64,000 bases of DNA. It comes from Acidovorax sp. A1169. Lineage in GTDB: Bacteria > Pseudomonadota > Gammaproteobacteria > Burkholderiales > Burkholderiaceae_C. Shown piece by piece: positions 1-8,319 of the stretch. Every line of letters starts with the position of its first letter. Position 1 is the first letter of the stretch. The stretch lies in contig NZ_JAUZDX010000003.1 in NCBI RefSeq assembly GCF_030704685.1, forward strand, positions 124,001-188,000, in the 5' to 3' direction. Made by a program: the position numbers and the translations under genes. Below the pieces are notes generated by a model that saw only the letters and a list, made by a program, of their open reading frames with translations, ran no database searches and was not told the DNA's origin.

Positions 1-2
1 AG

Positions 3-290
3 GCGGCCGAGCGCCTGCGCGCAGACCTGTTCCTGATGGGCGTGACGGGCGTGCACGCCGAAGGCGGCCTCACCACCGGCGACTTCGAGGAGGCCGCCGT
101 CAAGCGCGCACTGCACCGGCGCGCGGCCGAAACCGTGGTGCTGGCCTCCACCGACAAGCTCGGTGCGGCATCGCCCTTCACCGTGGCGGCACTCAACGAG
201 CTGGCCACGCTCGTCGCGCCGGCGACCGTGCCCTCCCGCATCCGCAAGGAGTTGCAGGCCACAGGGGTCAACCTGCTCCTGGTTCAGTAG
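3..290 (+). CDS. DeoR-family transcriptional regulator, C-terminal fragment
   Basis: Only the last 95 codons lie in the window; the reading frame is open from base 3 and ends at TAG (288-290). The visible part matches the C-terminal ligand-binding (DeoRC, sugar-phosphate sensing) domain: a hydrophobic strand LFLMGVTGVH, then the GLTT segment followed by an acidic/basic helix (DFEEAAVKRAL), and a late strand VVLASTDKLG where the family has its conserved D-x-S-K/D-K-x-G pattern. Family members are repressors of sugar or nucleoside catabolism released by a phosphorylated sugar. The N-terminal helix-turn-helix is outside the window, so target and effector cannot be judged. The next gene is on the opposite strand after about 110 bp with no obvious hairpin. 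Confidence 0.8.
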   Translation, partial: AAERLRADLFLMGVTGVHAEGGLTTGDFEEAAVKRALHRRAAETVVLASTDKLGAASPFTVAALNELATLVAPATVPSRIRKELQATGVNLLLVQ

Positions 291-401
291 TCCGCCTGGG
301 GGATCAATGGGTATGGTGGCCCGAGCCGCTGCGCCGCAGGTGCGCCGCCATGGCCAAGCGGCGCCGTCTTCAGCCCGGTTGCGGGCAGGCCCCTCGCGCG
401 G

Positions 402-953
402 TCAGCCAGCCTTGATCGAGGCGAACCAGGCCTTGATGGACTCGACGCGCTCGGGGCTGACACCCCCGGCTTGGTCCTGCACCAGCGGATGCGGCCCAGC
501 ATCCAGCACAAAGTCGGGCCGCAGCCCCAGTGGCTCGATGCGCACCATGAGCGGCAGGCCGAGGGTGACTGGATAGAACGGGATGTCGGTGGCCATCACT
601 GCAGCAAAGGGTGCATTGGTCTCCCTCCCCTCGTCACCCCGGATCCCCTGGTACCACATGAACAGTTCCTCGCTGATCTCGGCCCAGGCACCCCAGGCAA
701 ACTCATCCGCATGGCCCGTGATGGGGAGCATGACCGAGCCGTAGAGAAAGAACCGTTCGTCGTCGATCACGCACATCTCGCCGTTGGACCAGACCCGCTC
801 CGCCCACTCCGCGGGCGGAACCTTGTCCGTCAGTGTCGGCCGCGAAACCGGGATGGAAACCGACAGCCCCCCGTGGGCCACCCCACAGGATGGGCAGATG
901 TCGGGGGTTGGGGCTGGTTGTATACCTGCCCTTGGCGGGCTACTGTTGGTCAT
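402..953 (-). CDS. DUF2199 domain-containing protein
   Basis: 183 residues, about the usual size for DUF2199 proteins. The N-terminus carries a CPSCGVAHGG motif that could bind a metal, followed by the DUF2199 core: an aromatic and acidic strand region around CVIDDERFFLYG, a PITG segment, and FAWGAWAEIS. The family has no assigned biochemical role. It is often a stand-alone accessory gene, and the compact acidic fold resembles immunity-type proteins, but that is inference. The gene is convergent with the upstream DeoR gene and has its own promoter region before 1102. Start: the ATG at 953 is the first in frame; a later start would lose the Cys motif. Confidence 0.75.
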   Translation of the reverse strand: MTNSSPPRAGIQPAPTPDICPSCGVAHGGLSVSIPVSRPTLTDKVPPAEWAERVWSNGEMCVIDDERFFLYGSVMLPITGHADEFAWGAWAEISEELFMWYQGIRGDEGRETNAPFAAVMATDIPFYPVTLGLPLMVRIEPLGLRPDFVLDAGPHPLVQDQAGGVSPERVESIKAWFASIKAG

Positions 954-1101
954 GCGGTCGTGCTCGTGGAATCGGCCACCGTTTGCGTGGAACGGGAGAG
1001 CATGCTAACTGACGGACCGGCTGGTTGGGCCGCAGGCCTACACCGGTATCCAGGCACCCTGCCTATCATCAGTGCTTCCTCGCCCCACGCTGCCAGCTCC
1101 C

Positions 1102-1881
1102 ATGCGCAACCTGCTCGACTTCACCTCCTGGTCCACGCTGCTCACCACCCTGATGGGCTTGCTGGTGGCCACCCTGGTCATGGTGGGCACGCGCCTGGTG
1201 TTCATGCAGACCATCCAGAAACGGCGCGAGCGCGAGAACCGGCAGATCAACGAGCGGCTCAAGACCTTGATCGCCGCGTACAAGACGCTGGGCGGCTCGT
1301 TCACCGGGCAGTTGCAGGTGCACCCCACGCACATGCGCGACCTGCACCGGCAGCAGGTGCATCAAAGCGCCGTCCACATGGCCTTGGCGGATGGCAGTGC
1401 CACCGAAGCCGATGAAGCCGAGCCGGCCGATGCGGTGCCCTCCCCCACCTTGACCAGCACCGAGCGCCAGCGCCGCGTGCGCGATGCCGTGGAGGCCGCG
1501 CTGTCGGATGTGATCCTGCTCGGCACCGAGGAACAGGTGGAGCTGGCCGCAAAGGCCGCGCAGGACATGGTGGCTGGCCGCAGCATCGAGACCGCGCAGC
1601 TGGTCGTGTCGCTGCGCCATTTCATCCGTGCGGCGCTGGACCTGGAGCCCATCCCCGCCGCGGTGGCGATACCCAACCAGGGCCCGTTGAGGCCAGCCGG
1701 GAGCGGCGGTGCCGCAGGCAAGCGTGCGGGAGGCAGTGGCAATGCCGAAGCCGGCGGCGGGCGTGCAGGAGGTGCAGGCGGTGGTGGCTCCGGCGGGGCC
1801 GGCATCGGCGGCATGGCCCTGGGTGTCGGGGTGGGCTCACACCGCGCAGACAGCGACACGATCGACGGCCCGGGACGCTAA
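1102..1881 (+). CDS. Hypothetical single-pass membrane protein with Gly-rich tail
   Basis: 259 residues from the ATG at 1102; a GTG at 1072 would add ten residues but places ATG-proximal Pro-rich sequence before the membrane helix, so 1102 is preferred. One transmembrane segment near residues 12-35 (TLLTTLMGLLVATLVMVG), then a basic helical stretch rich in Arg/Glu (likely coiled coil, residues 40-70), a mixed helical region to about 190, and a low-complexity tail of Gly/Ala/Ser from about residue 200. The layout suggests a cytoplasmic domain anchored at the N-terminus. I do not recognise a family. It ends 14 bp before a convergent DUF4274 gene, with no terminator visible between them. Confidence 0.6.
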   Translation: MRNLLDFTSWSTLLTTLMGLLVATLVMVGTRLVFMQTIQKRRERENRQINERLKTLIAAYKTLGGSFTGQLQVHPTHMRDLHRQQVHQSAVHMALADGSATEADEAEPADAVPSPTLTSTERQRRVRDAVEAALSDVILLGTEEQVELAAKAAQDMVAGRSIETAQLVVSLRHFIRAALDLEPIPAAVAIPNQGPLRPAGSGGAAGKRAGGSGNAEAGGGRAGGAGGGGSGGAGIGGMALGVGVGSHRADSDTIDGPGR

Positions 1882-1895
1882 ACCAGAGGACGTTG

Positions 1896-2414
1896 TCAGT
1901 CTTCGCTCTCCTCGAACAACGCATACAGCGCCACCGCCACGCTCAGTGGGAGCCCTTCGTCAAAGCCCTCCGGGTCTTTCGAGACCTCGACAAACTCGCT
2001 GCCGTTGACGGGCTCCAGCATGAGCGCAGGCACGGGCCGCGCCACAGCCACACCAGGGTAGTCATCGGGCCGGCCGCCTTCGGAGGTGTGCGGGTCGAAC
2101 CAGATGTTGCCGGCTTCATAAAAGCCCCCCGCATAGCGCTCCTCGATCAGGCGCAGCAGCGTGAAGGTCTCGGGGCTCAAGGCCTGCTCTGCCGAGGTGA
2201 ACTGTACATGCCAGGCGGCCCCCAGGTACCAGTAGATGAGCAATGCAGTGCCCCGGTCCAGCCTGGGCTGGTCGAGCAGCCAGCGCAGGGCCTGCTTGTT
2301 GCCGTCGTAGTTGGAGCGCGCGGCGAACACATGCCATGCAGCGGGAGAGGCATCGGCCAGGTAGGCGTGCACCAGGTTCCAGGCGCGGGCTTCAATGTCG
2401 TTGTCGGAAGTCAT
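1896..2414 (-). CDS. DUF4274 domain-containing protein
   Basis: 172 residues from the ATG whose complement is at 2412-2414. Longer upstream reading frame exists but runs through the neighbouring gene antisense or in another frame. The core resembles DUF4274: a helical first part (ARAWNLVHAYLAD), the LDQPRLDRGTALLIYW segment typical of the family, and a C-terminal part with acidic residues. Function is unknown; DUF4274 proteins are often next to other small orphan proteins and toxin-immunity genes. It is the last gene of three in the same direction: the upstream gene ends 17 bp before this start, so the two are probably co-transcribed. Confidence 0.65.
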   Translation of the reverse strand: MTSDNDIEARAWNLVHAYLADASPAAWHVFAARSNYDGNKQALRWLLDQPRLDRGTALLIYWYLGAAWHVQFTSAEQALSPETFTLLRLIEERYAGGFYEAGNIWFDPHTSEGGRPDDYPGVAVARPVPALMLEPVNGSEFVEVSKDPEGFDEGLPLSVAVALYALFEESED

Positions 2415-2431
2415 GCAAAAAGTTGGTTGGA

Positions 2432-3631
2432 TCAGGCGCCCAGCACAGGGGGCCGCTCGATCAGGCTTTGGAGAATCGCGTCGAACAAGGCATTGCCATC
2501 GTTGCCGCTGACGGGCTTCCACTGCACATGCTGCGTCACGCGCTGGCGGTGGCGAAGGGTTTCGACCCAGACGTCGCGCAAGGGTGTCTTGCAGTGCAAT
2601 GCCAGCACCAGCAGGGCCATCTGCTCCTGCAAATAGAACAGGCCGTGCACGCCGCTTTCGCCGTCCCTGAGCACGCGGCTGACCTGGTCCACCGAGAGCA
2701 GCAGCTTGCCCAGGGCCGCCATGTCCTTGGGCGCGTCCTGCCAGAGGATGGCGCGCTCGGCGGCCCAGAAGGCCAGGGCCTTGGCATAGTCGCCCAGGTC
2801 GTGCTCGCTGCGCAGATCGTTCTGGCCCAGACGCGGGTTGCGGTGCCAAGGGATTTGCTGAAAATCGTTCAAGCTGCGTTCGTAGTCGGGGACGAAGGCC
2901 TTGATGCGGCCGCGCAGTTCGGGCCCGCCCAACTCGTCCAGGCGGGCCAGCCAGGCCTCGCGCACGCCAGGCAGCCACCAATGCACGGAGCAATGGATGT
3001 ACTGCCGGTCATGCTCGGGCTGCACCTGTATGAAAAACGCCTGCACCGTAGGACCATGACTGCGCTGCACAAGGCGTGCGCGTGAGTTCACCGGATGGGG
3101 GTGGACTTCGAAGCCCAGCGGCGCGAGCCGCTCCATCAGCGCGCCGCACAGCACGTCCAGGCTGTGGGGCACCCGCGCCGGGGCAAAGCTGCCGGGCGCG
3201 GCCTGCACCTTGGGCGGCTCTACCCGCAGGGAGCGTTCGGCAAAGGGCTCGACCGTGCCGTCCTCGTAGACCACTTGGCGGTCCAGCCGGTACAGCGCCC
3301 CGCCCTGCGGCTCAAACAGCTGCAGCCCCGCATCCGCCGCCACATGGCCCAGGGTGGAGAGCACTGTGGCGTCGAGCGCCTGCACATCGACACCCAGATT
3401 CAGCGGCCAGTGGTCCAGCGGCCCGAACGGCAGGCCCTCGGTCCAGACCAGGGGCTGCTCCACGCCATTGGCACCGGCCGCCAGCGGGTAGTGGCACTGC
3501 ACCTCGCGCAAAAACTGGTCGAACATGGCCACCACCCGGGGCGTGGCCCGCTGGTCGCGCTGGCACGCGGCCAGCGCGGTGGGCACGTCGGTGGCCGTGA
3601 TGCGGTCGAAGATCTGGACGATGAAGCTCAT
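2432..3631 (-). CDS. Hypothetical protein, 399 residues, no recognised family
   Basis: Start taken at the ATG complementary to 3629-3631 (MSFIVQIFDR), because the N-terminal beta-strand/FDR pattern looks like a genuine start and the longer open frame beyond it overlaps the DMP19 gene. No signal peptide or membrane segment. The protein has an N-terminal alpha/beta part of about 130 residues and a C-terminal helical part rich in Trp, His and Arg (for example SVHWWLPGV and IPWHRNP). It ends with an alternating helix region. Nothing in it identifies an enzyme. It lies between DUF4375 and DUF4274 genes in one direction (gaps 65 and 17 bp), so it may share their role, possibly defence or immunity-like; this is inference only. 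Confidence 0.6.
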   Translation of the reverse strand: MSFIVQIFDRITATDVPTALAACQRDQRATPRVVAMFDQFLREVQCHYPLAAGANGVEQPLVWTEGLPFGPLDHWPLNLGVDVQALDATVLSTLGHVAADAGLQLFEPQGGALYRLDRQVVYEDGTVEPFAERSLRVEPPKVQAAPGSFAPARVPHSLDVLCGALMERLAPLGFEVHPHPVNSRARLVQRSHGPTVQAFFIQVQPEHDRQYIHCSVHWWLPGVREAWLARLDELGGPELRGRIKAFVPDYERSLNDFQQIPWHRNPRLGQNDLRSEHDLGDYAKALAFWAAERAILWQDAPKDMAALGKLLLSVDQVSRVLRDGESGVHGLFYLQEQMALLVLALHCKTPLRDVWVETLRHRQRVTQHVQWKPVSGNDGNALFDAILQSLIERPPVLGA

Positions 3632-3696
3632 GAAAGCGGCAGGCGCCCGAAAATGTAACGGGATCAGCGGATTGTGCGCAATGGTGCGCCGGGCGG

Positions 3697-4602
3697 CTAC
3701 CGGAAAACCCCGCCTGCACGGGACTCGATGCATTCGCACAACGGCTTGTAGAAAGCCACGTTGTAGCCGCGCACGCCGATGTCCTGGTGGATCAGTGCGC
3801 AGTAGTGGGCCTCCAGTGCGACCCAAAGGTCCTCGGCCCCCTTGAAGATGGCCGATGCGTGCTCGATTCCGTTGCTGGCGGCCCGCAGCCGGGCCGCAGT
3901 GGCCTCGTCGTCGCGCGCCATGGTTTCCAGGAGGGCCACGCGCTCGTCCGGGTCCTTGGGGATGCGCTGACCGGGGAAGACGGCATAGGCCTCGCGCAGG
4001 ATGTCGGCATACGGTGCCATGCCCAGCAATTCGAAGCCTGCCAGTGCTTCGTGTGCCAGCTCGCCGTAGCTGTTGTAGAAGAACTGCGAGAAGCCGCCGT
4101 TGCAGATTTGCCCGTCTGCATTGGCGATCGCCCACAGAGCCATTTGCACAGGGGTCATGCGGGCCGACCACTCCATGGCCGCTTCGGGATCGTCCCATGC
4201 CCAGACGACACCGATGCGGCTGACCGCATATTCGAAGTAGTCGTACCAATCGAAGGAGGGATAGGAGCCTTCCGCGGTCAATACCGCCAACGGACCGGGG
4301 TTCCGGGGCCTGAGGCTCAGGATATCGCCACCCTCGGACAGCGGCGCCCCATCGGCTGCAGCCAACCGCCAGCCACCTTTGGTCAGTCGCATGAATTCCT
4401 GTCCGTCGGCGTAAGCCAGGGCTTCGAAGTCGCCGTCGCAAGCCTGTGCGCGCAGCGGCTTCCAGACGGCACCGGGGTCGGTAGCGGCGCCTTCTTGCAG
4501 CTCGTCGGTGAGAACCATGGAACCGTCAACGATCATGCGCACGTGGGTACGAAGCTTGTTGCCTTTCTTGGCGTCCTTGATGAAATGCCGTTCGTAAGCC
4601 AT
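3697..4602 (-). CDS. DMP19 (DUF4375) family protein
   Basis: 301 residues from the ATG complementary to 4600-4602; the frame stays open upstream but crosses the lpdA terminator, so the shorter start is used. The C-terminal half (about residues 135-285) is the DMP19/DUF4375 domain, with the diagnostic MALWAIANADGQICNGGF segment followed by SQFFYNSYGE and a helix-rich end. Neisseria DMP19 is a DNA-mimic dimer that antagonises a transcription factor; other DUF4375 members are uncharacterised and many sit in immunity-gene clusters. The N-terminal 130 residues are a separate, unrecognised beta-rich region. First gene of a three-gene minus-strand run. Confidence 0.75.
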   Translation of the reverse strand: MAYERHFIKDAKKGNKLRTHVRMIVDGSMVLTDELQEGAATDPGAVWKPLRAQACDGDFEALAYADGQEFMRLTKGGWRLAAADGAPLSEGGDILSLRPRNPGPLAVLTAEGSYPSFDWYDYFEYAVSRIGVVWAWDDPEAAMEWSARMTPVQMALWAIANADGQICNGGFSQFFYNSYGELAHEALAGFELLGMAPYADILREAYAVFPGQRIPKDPDERVALLETMARDDEATAARLRAASNGIEHASAIFKGAEDLWVALEAHYCALIHQDIGVRGYNVAFYKPLCECIESRAGGVFR

Positions 4603-4709
4603 GGTGCGAGGTGGTGTGTAGCTCTCATCGTAGAGCACCGCCGGGCGACTCTTCGGTAGATACGTGTGCCTGAGATCAAACACGTGCTCCCGCCCACGGG
4701 CCAGCCCAT

Positions 4710-4745
4710 AAAAAAAGCCCGGACCGTTGCCAGGCCGGGCTTTCG
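4710..4745 (-). terminator. Rho-independent terminator of the aceE-aceF-lpdA operon
   Basis: The 9-bp inverted repeat AAAGCCCGG (4714-4722) / CCGGGCTTT (4735-4743) has a 12-nt loop. On the minus strand it is followed by a run of seven T, 36 bp after the lpdA stop. The plus-strand side has only three T, so it acts mainly for lpdA. Confidence 0.9.
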
Positions 4746-4780
4746 TTTCGGAACTGCACAGTGTGCTGTCCCTGGCTATG

Positions 4781-6619
4781 TCACTTCTTCTGCGGCGGCA
4801 CGTCCGTGCAGCTGCCATGCGCGATCTCCGCCGCCATGCCGATGCTCTCGCCCAGCGTGGGGTGCGGGTGGATGGTCTTGCCGATGTCCACCGCGTCCGC
4901 GCCCATCTCGATGGCCAGCGCGATCTCGCCGATCATGTCGCCGGCGTGGGTGCCCACGATGCCGCCGCCCAGGATCTTGCCGTGGCCATGGGCCTCGGGG
5001 CTGTCGTCGAACAGGAGCTTGGTGTAGCCCTCGTCGCGGCCGTTGGCGATGGCGCGGCCCGAGGCCGTCCACGGGAACAGGCCCTTCTTGACCTTGATGC
5101 CCTGGGCCTTGGCCTGGTCTTCGGTCAGGCCCACCCAGGCCACTTCGGGGTCGGTGTACGCCACCGAGGGGATCACGCGGGCGTTGAAGGCGGCGCTGGC
5201 CAGCTCCTTGTTGCCCTGGATCTCGCCGGCAATGACTTCTGCGGCCACATGCGCTTCGTGCACCGCCTTGTGCGCCAGCATGGGTTGGCCCACGATGTCG
5301 CCGATGGCGAAGATGTGCGGCACGTTGGTGCGCATCTGGATGTCGACGTTGATGAAGCCGCGGTCCGTGACGGCCACGCCGGCCTTCTCGGCGGCGATCT
5401 TCTTGCCGTTGGGGGTGCGGCCCACGGCCTGGAGCACCAGGTCATAGGTCTGCGGCGCCGGCGCGGTGCCGCCCTCTTCCGCTGCGGCAAACGTCACCTC
5501 GATGCCTTCGGGCGTGGCCTTGGCCCCCACCGTCTTGGTCTTGAGCATGATGTTGTCGAAGCGCTTGGCGTTCATCTTCTGCCAGACCTTGACGAGGTCG
5601 CGGTCGGCGCCCTGCATCAGGCCGTCCATCATTTCCACCACGTCCAGGCGCGCGCCCAGGGTGCTGTACACCGTGCCCATTTCCAGGCCGATGATGCCGC
5701 CGCCCAGGATGAGCATGCGCTTGGGCACTTCCTTCAACTCCAGCGCGCCGGTGGAATCCACCACGCGCGGATCGTCGGGCATGAAGGGCAGGCGCACGGC
5801 CTGGCTGCCGGCGGCGATGATGGCGTTCTTGAAGGCGATGACCTTCTTGGTGCCCGTCTTCTCCTGGCCGGTGGCGCCGCTGGTTTCTTCCACTTCGAGG
5901 TGGTGGGCACCGACGAACTGGCCCAGGCCGCGCACGGTGGTGACCTTGCGCATCTTGGCCATGGCGGCCAGGCCGCCGGTCAGCTTGCCGATGACCTTTT
6001 CCTTGTGACCGCGCAGCTTGTCGATGTCCAGGGTGGGATCGCCGAAGCTCACGCCCAGGTCGGCCATGTGGCTCACTTCGTCCATGACAGCCGCCACGTG
6101 CAGCAGTGCCTTGGAGGGGATGCAACCCACGTTCAGGCACACGCCGCCCAGGGTGGCGTAGCGCTCGACCAGCACGACCTTGAGGCCGAGATCTGCCGCG
6201 CGAAACGCTGCGCTGTAGCCGCCGGGGCCGGCGCCGAGCACGAGCAGGTCGCACTCGAGATCGGCCGTGCCGCCAAAGCTTGATGCCTGGGGTGCGGGTG
6301 CGGCAGGGGTTGCCGAGGCGGCCGGAGCCGGGGCTGCTGCTGCAGGCGCAGCCGCCGGTGCGGGAGCGGCGGCACCTGCGTCCGCTGCCTCCAGCGTCAG
6401 CACCACGGCGCCTTGCGCGACCTTGTCACCGATCTTGACCTTGAGCTCTTTGACCACGCCAGCGTGGCTGGAGGGGATCTCCATGGAGGCCTTGTCGGAC
6501 TCCACGGTGATCAGGCTCTGCTCGGCCTTGATGGTGTCGCCGGGCTTGACCAGCACTTCGATGACGCCGACTTCGTCGAAGTCGCCGATGTCCGGAACCT
6601 TGATATCAATGATTGCCAT
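4781..6619 (-). CDS. lpdA: Dihydrolipoyl dehydrogenase (E3) with N-terminal lipoyl domain
   Basis: 612 residues. Re-oxidises dihydrolipoamide on the E2 subunit of the pyruvate dehydrogenase complex, passing electrons through FAD to NAD+. Residues 1-80 are a lipoyl domain with the modified lysine at about K43 (ESDKAS). An Ala/Pro hinge follows to about residue 120. The E3 core then shows the FAD motif GAGPGG, the redox disulfide C161-x4-C166 (CLNVGC), an NAD-binding GGGIIG, and the C-terminal H586-x4-E591 pair (HPTLGE). Such lipoyl-E3 fusions are known in beta- and some other proteobacteria. Start ATG is preceded by GAGGAG at good spacing. It is the last gene of aceE-aceF-lpdA, 15 bp after aceF, and is followed by a strong terminator. 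Confidence 0.96.
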   Translation of the reverse strand: MAIIDIKVPDIGDFDEVGVIEVLVKPGDTIKAEQSLITVESDKASMEIPSSHAGVVKELKVKIGDKVAQGAVVLTLEAADAGAAAPAPAAAPAAAAPAPAASATPAAPAPQASSFGGTADLECDLLVLGAGPGGYSAAFRAADLGLKVVLVERYATLGGVCLNVGCIPSKALLHVAAVMDEVSHMADLGVSFGDPTLDIDKLRGHKEKVIGKLTGGLAAMAKMRKVTTVRGLGQFVGAHHLEVEETSGATGQEKTGTKKVIAFKNAIIAAGSQAVRLPFMPDDPRVVDSTGALELKEVPKRMLILGGGIIGLEMGTVYSTLGARLDVVEMMDGLMQGADRDLVKVWQKMNAKRFDNIMLKTKTVGAKATPEGIEVTFAAAEEGGTAPAPQTYDLVLQAVGRTPNGKKIAAEKAGVAVTDRGFINVDIQMRTNVPHIFAIGDIVGQPMLAHKAVHEAHVAAEVIAGEIQGNKELASAAFNARVIPSVAYTDPEVAWVGLTEDQAKAQGIKVKKGLFPWTASGRAIANGRDEGYTKLLFDDSPEAHGHGKILGGGIVGTHAGDMIGEIALAIEMGADAVDIGKTIHPHPTLGESIGMAAEIAHGSCTDVPPQKK

Positions 6620-6634
6620 ACCAGGGTCTCCTCG

Positions 6635-8302
6635 TTACAGCAGGATGCGGCGGTAGTCCGCCAGCACCTGGCCCAGATAGGCATTGAAGCGCGCAGCGCT
6701 GGCACCGTCGATCACGCGGTGGTCATACGACAGCGACAGGGGCAGCACCAGGCGCGGCACGAACTGCTTGCCGTCCCACACCGGCTTCATCTGGCCCTTG
6801 GAGAGGCCCAGGATGGCCACTTCGGGCGCGTTGATGATGGGGGTGAAGTGCGTGCCGCCAATGCCGCCCAACGAGCTGATCGACATGCAGCCGCCCTGCA
6901 TGTCGGCCGAGCCGAGCTTGCCGTCGCGGGCCTTTTTGGCCAGATCGCCCATTTCCTGGCTGATCTGCATGATGCCCTTCTTGTCGGCATCCTTGAGCAC
7001 GGGTACCACCAGGCCGTTGGGCGTGTCCGCCGCAAAGCCCACGTTGTAGTACTGCTTGTAGACCAGGGTGTCGCCATCCAGGCTGGTATTGAACTCGGGG
7101 AACTTCTTGAGCGCGGCCACCACGGCCTTGATCACGAAGGCCAGCATGGTGACCTTGACGCCGCTCTTCTCGTTCTCCTTGTTGGTGGAGACGCGGAAGG
7201 CTTCGAGCTCGGTGATGTCGGCCTCGTCGTTGTTGGTGACGTGGGGGATCATCACCCAGTTGCGGTGCAGGTTGGCGCCGCTGATCTTCTTGATGCGCGA
7301 CAGGTCCTTGCGCTCGACCGTGCCGAACTTGCTGAAGTCCACCTTGGGCCATGGCAGCAGGTCCAGGCCTGCACCACCACCACCACCGCCGCCCGCAGGC
7401 GCCTTGGCCGCCTGGGCCTTGGTCTGCGTGGCGCCGCTCATCACCTGTTTGGTGAAGGCCTGCACGTCGTCCTGGCTGATGCGGCCCTTGGTGCCGGTGC
7501 CCTTGACTTCTTCAAGCGGCACACCGAGTTCGCGGGCGAACTTGCGCACGGAGGGGGATGCGTGGGGCAGGCCTGCCGTGGGGGCGCCTGGCTGGTGGGC
7601 CGGCACTGGCACGGCGGCGGCTGCGGGCGCTGGGGCGGCTGCGGCCTGGGCCGGCGCAGGTGCTGCGGCTGCAGGCGCAGCAGCGGGTGCTGGTGCCGCT
7701 GCCGCCACGGGGGCAGAACCTTCGAGCACGGCGATCAGGTCGCCGATGTTCACGGTGTCGCCGATCTTGACCTTGAGCTCCTTGAGCACGCCGGCGGCGG
7801 GCGAAGGGATCTCCATGGAGGCCTTGTCGGATTCGACGGTGAACAGCGACTGCTCGAGCTTGATGGTGTCACCCACCTTGACCAGCATCTCGATGACGGC
7901 CACGTCCTTGAAGTCGCCGATGTCGGGCACGCGCACTTCCACCGGGCCCGAGGCGGCTGCAGGGGCAGCCGCCGCTGGGGCGGGCGCTGCAGCGGCAGGT
8001 GCCGGTGCGGGGGACGCGGCGGCTGGCGCGGGTGCGGCAGCAGCAGGCGCCGCAGCCGCTTCGCCCGCCACTTCCAGCGTGAGCACCACGGAGCCCTGCT
8101 TGATCTTGTCGCCGATGGCGACCTTGACCTCTTTGACCACGCCAGCGTGGCTCGATGGGATCTCCATCGAGGCCTTGTCGGATTCGACCGTGATCAGCGA
8201 CTGCTCGGCCTTGACGGTGTCGCCGGGTTTGACCAGCAATTCGATCACGCCGACTTCGTCGAAGTCTCCGATGTCCGGAACTTGAATGTCTACCAATGCC
8301 AT
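6635..8302 (-). CDS. aceF: Pyruvate dehydrogenase complex E2, dihydrolipoyllysine acetyltransferase
   Basis: 555 residues. Transfers the acetyl group from lipoyl to CoA and forms the core of the PDH complex. Two lipoyl domains are present, with lysines at K43 and K160, each in [11 protein letters not shown]. They are joined by long Ala/Pro linkers. A peripheral subunit-binding domain ([12 protein letters not shown]) lies around residues 250-290, and the catalytic acyltransferase domain ends with the DHRVIDG motif (H528, D532). Start ATG complementary to 8300-8302 follows GGAGA; the longer frame upstream overlaps aceE and is not used. The first lipoyl domain is nearly identical to that of lpdA. 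Second gene of the operon, 17 bp after aceE. Confidence 0.96.
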   Translation of the reverse strand: MALVDIQVPDIGDFDEVGVIELLVKPGDTVKAEQSLITVESDKASMEIPSSHAGVVKEVKVAIGDKIKQGSVVLTLEVAGEAAAAPAAAAPAPAAASPAPAPAAAAPAPAAAAPAAASGPVEVRVPDIGDFKDVAVIEMLVKVGDTIKLEQSLFTVESDKASMEIPSPAAGVLKELKVKIGDTVNIGDLIAVLEGSAPVAAAAPAPAAAPAAAAPAPAQAAAAPAPAAAAVPVPAHQPGAPTAGLPHASPSVRKFARELGVPLEEVKGTGTKGRISQDDVQAFTKQVMSGATQTKAQAAKAPAGGGGGGGAGLDLLPWPKVDFSKFGTVERKDLSRIKKISGANLHRNWVMIPHVTNNDEADITELEAFRVSTNKENEKSGVKVTMLAFVIKAVVAALKKFPEFNTSLDGDTLVYKQYYNVGFAADTPNGLVVPVLKDADKKGIMQISQEMGDLAKKARDGKLGSADMQGGCMSISSLGGIGGTHFTPIINAPEVAILGLSKGQMKPVWDGKQFVPRLVLPLSLSYDHRVIDGASAARFNAYLGQVLADYRRILL

Positions 8303-8319
8303 TGTTGTCTCCGGTTCTT

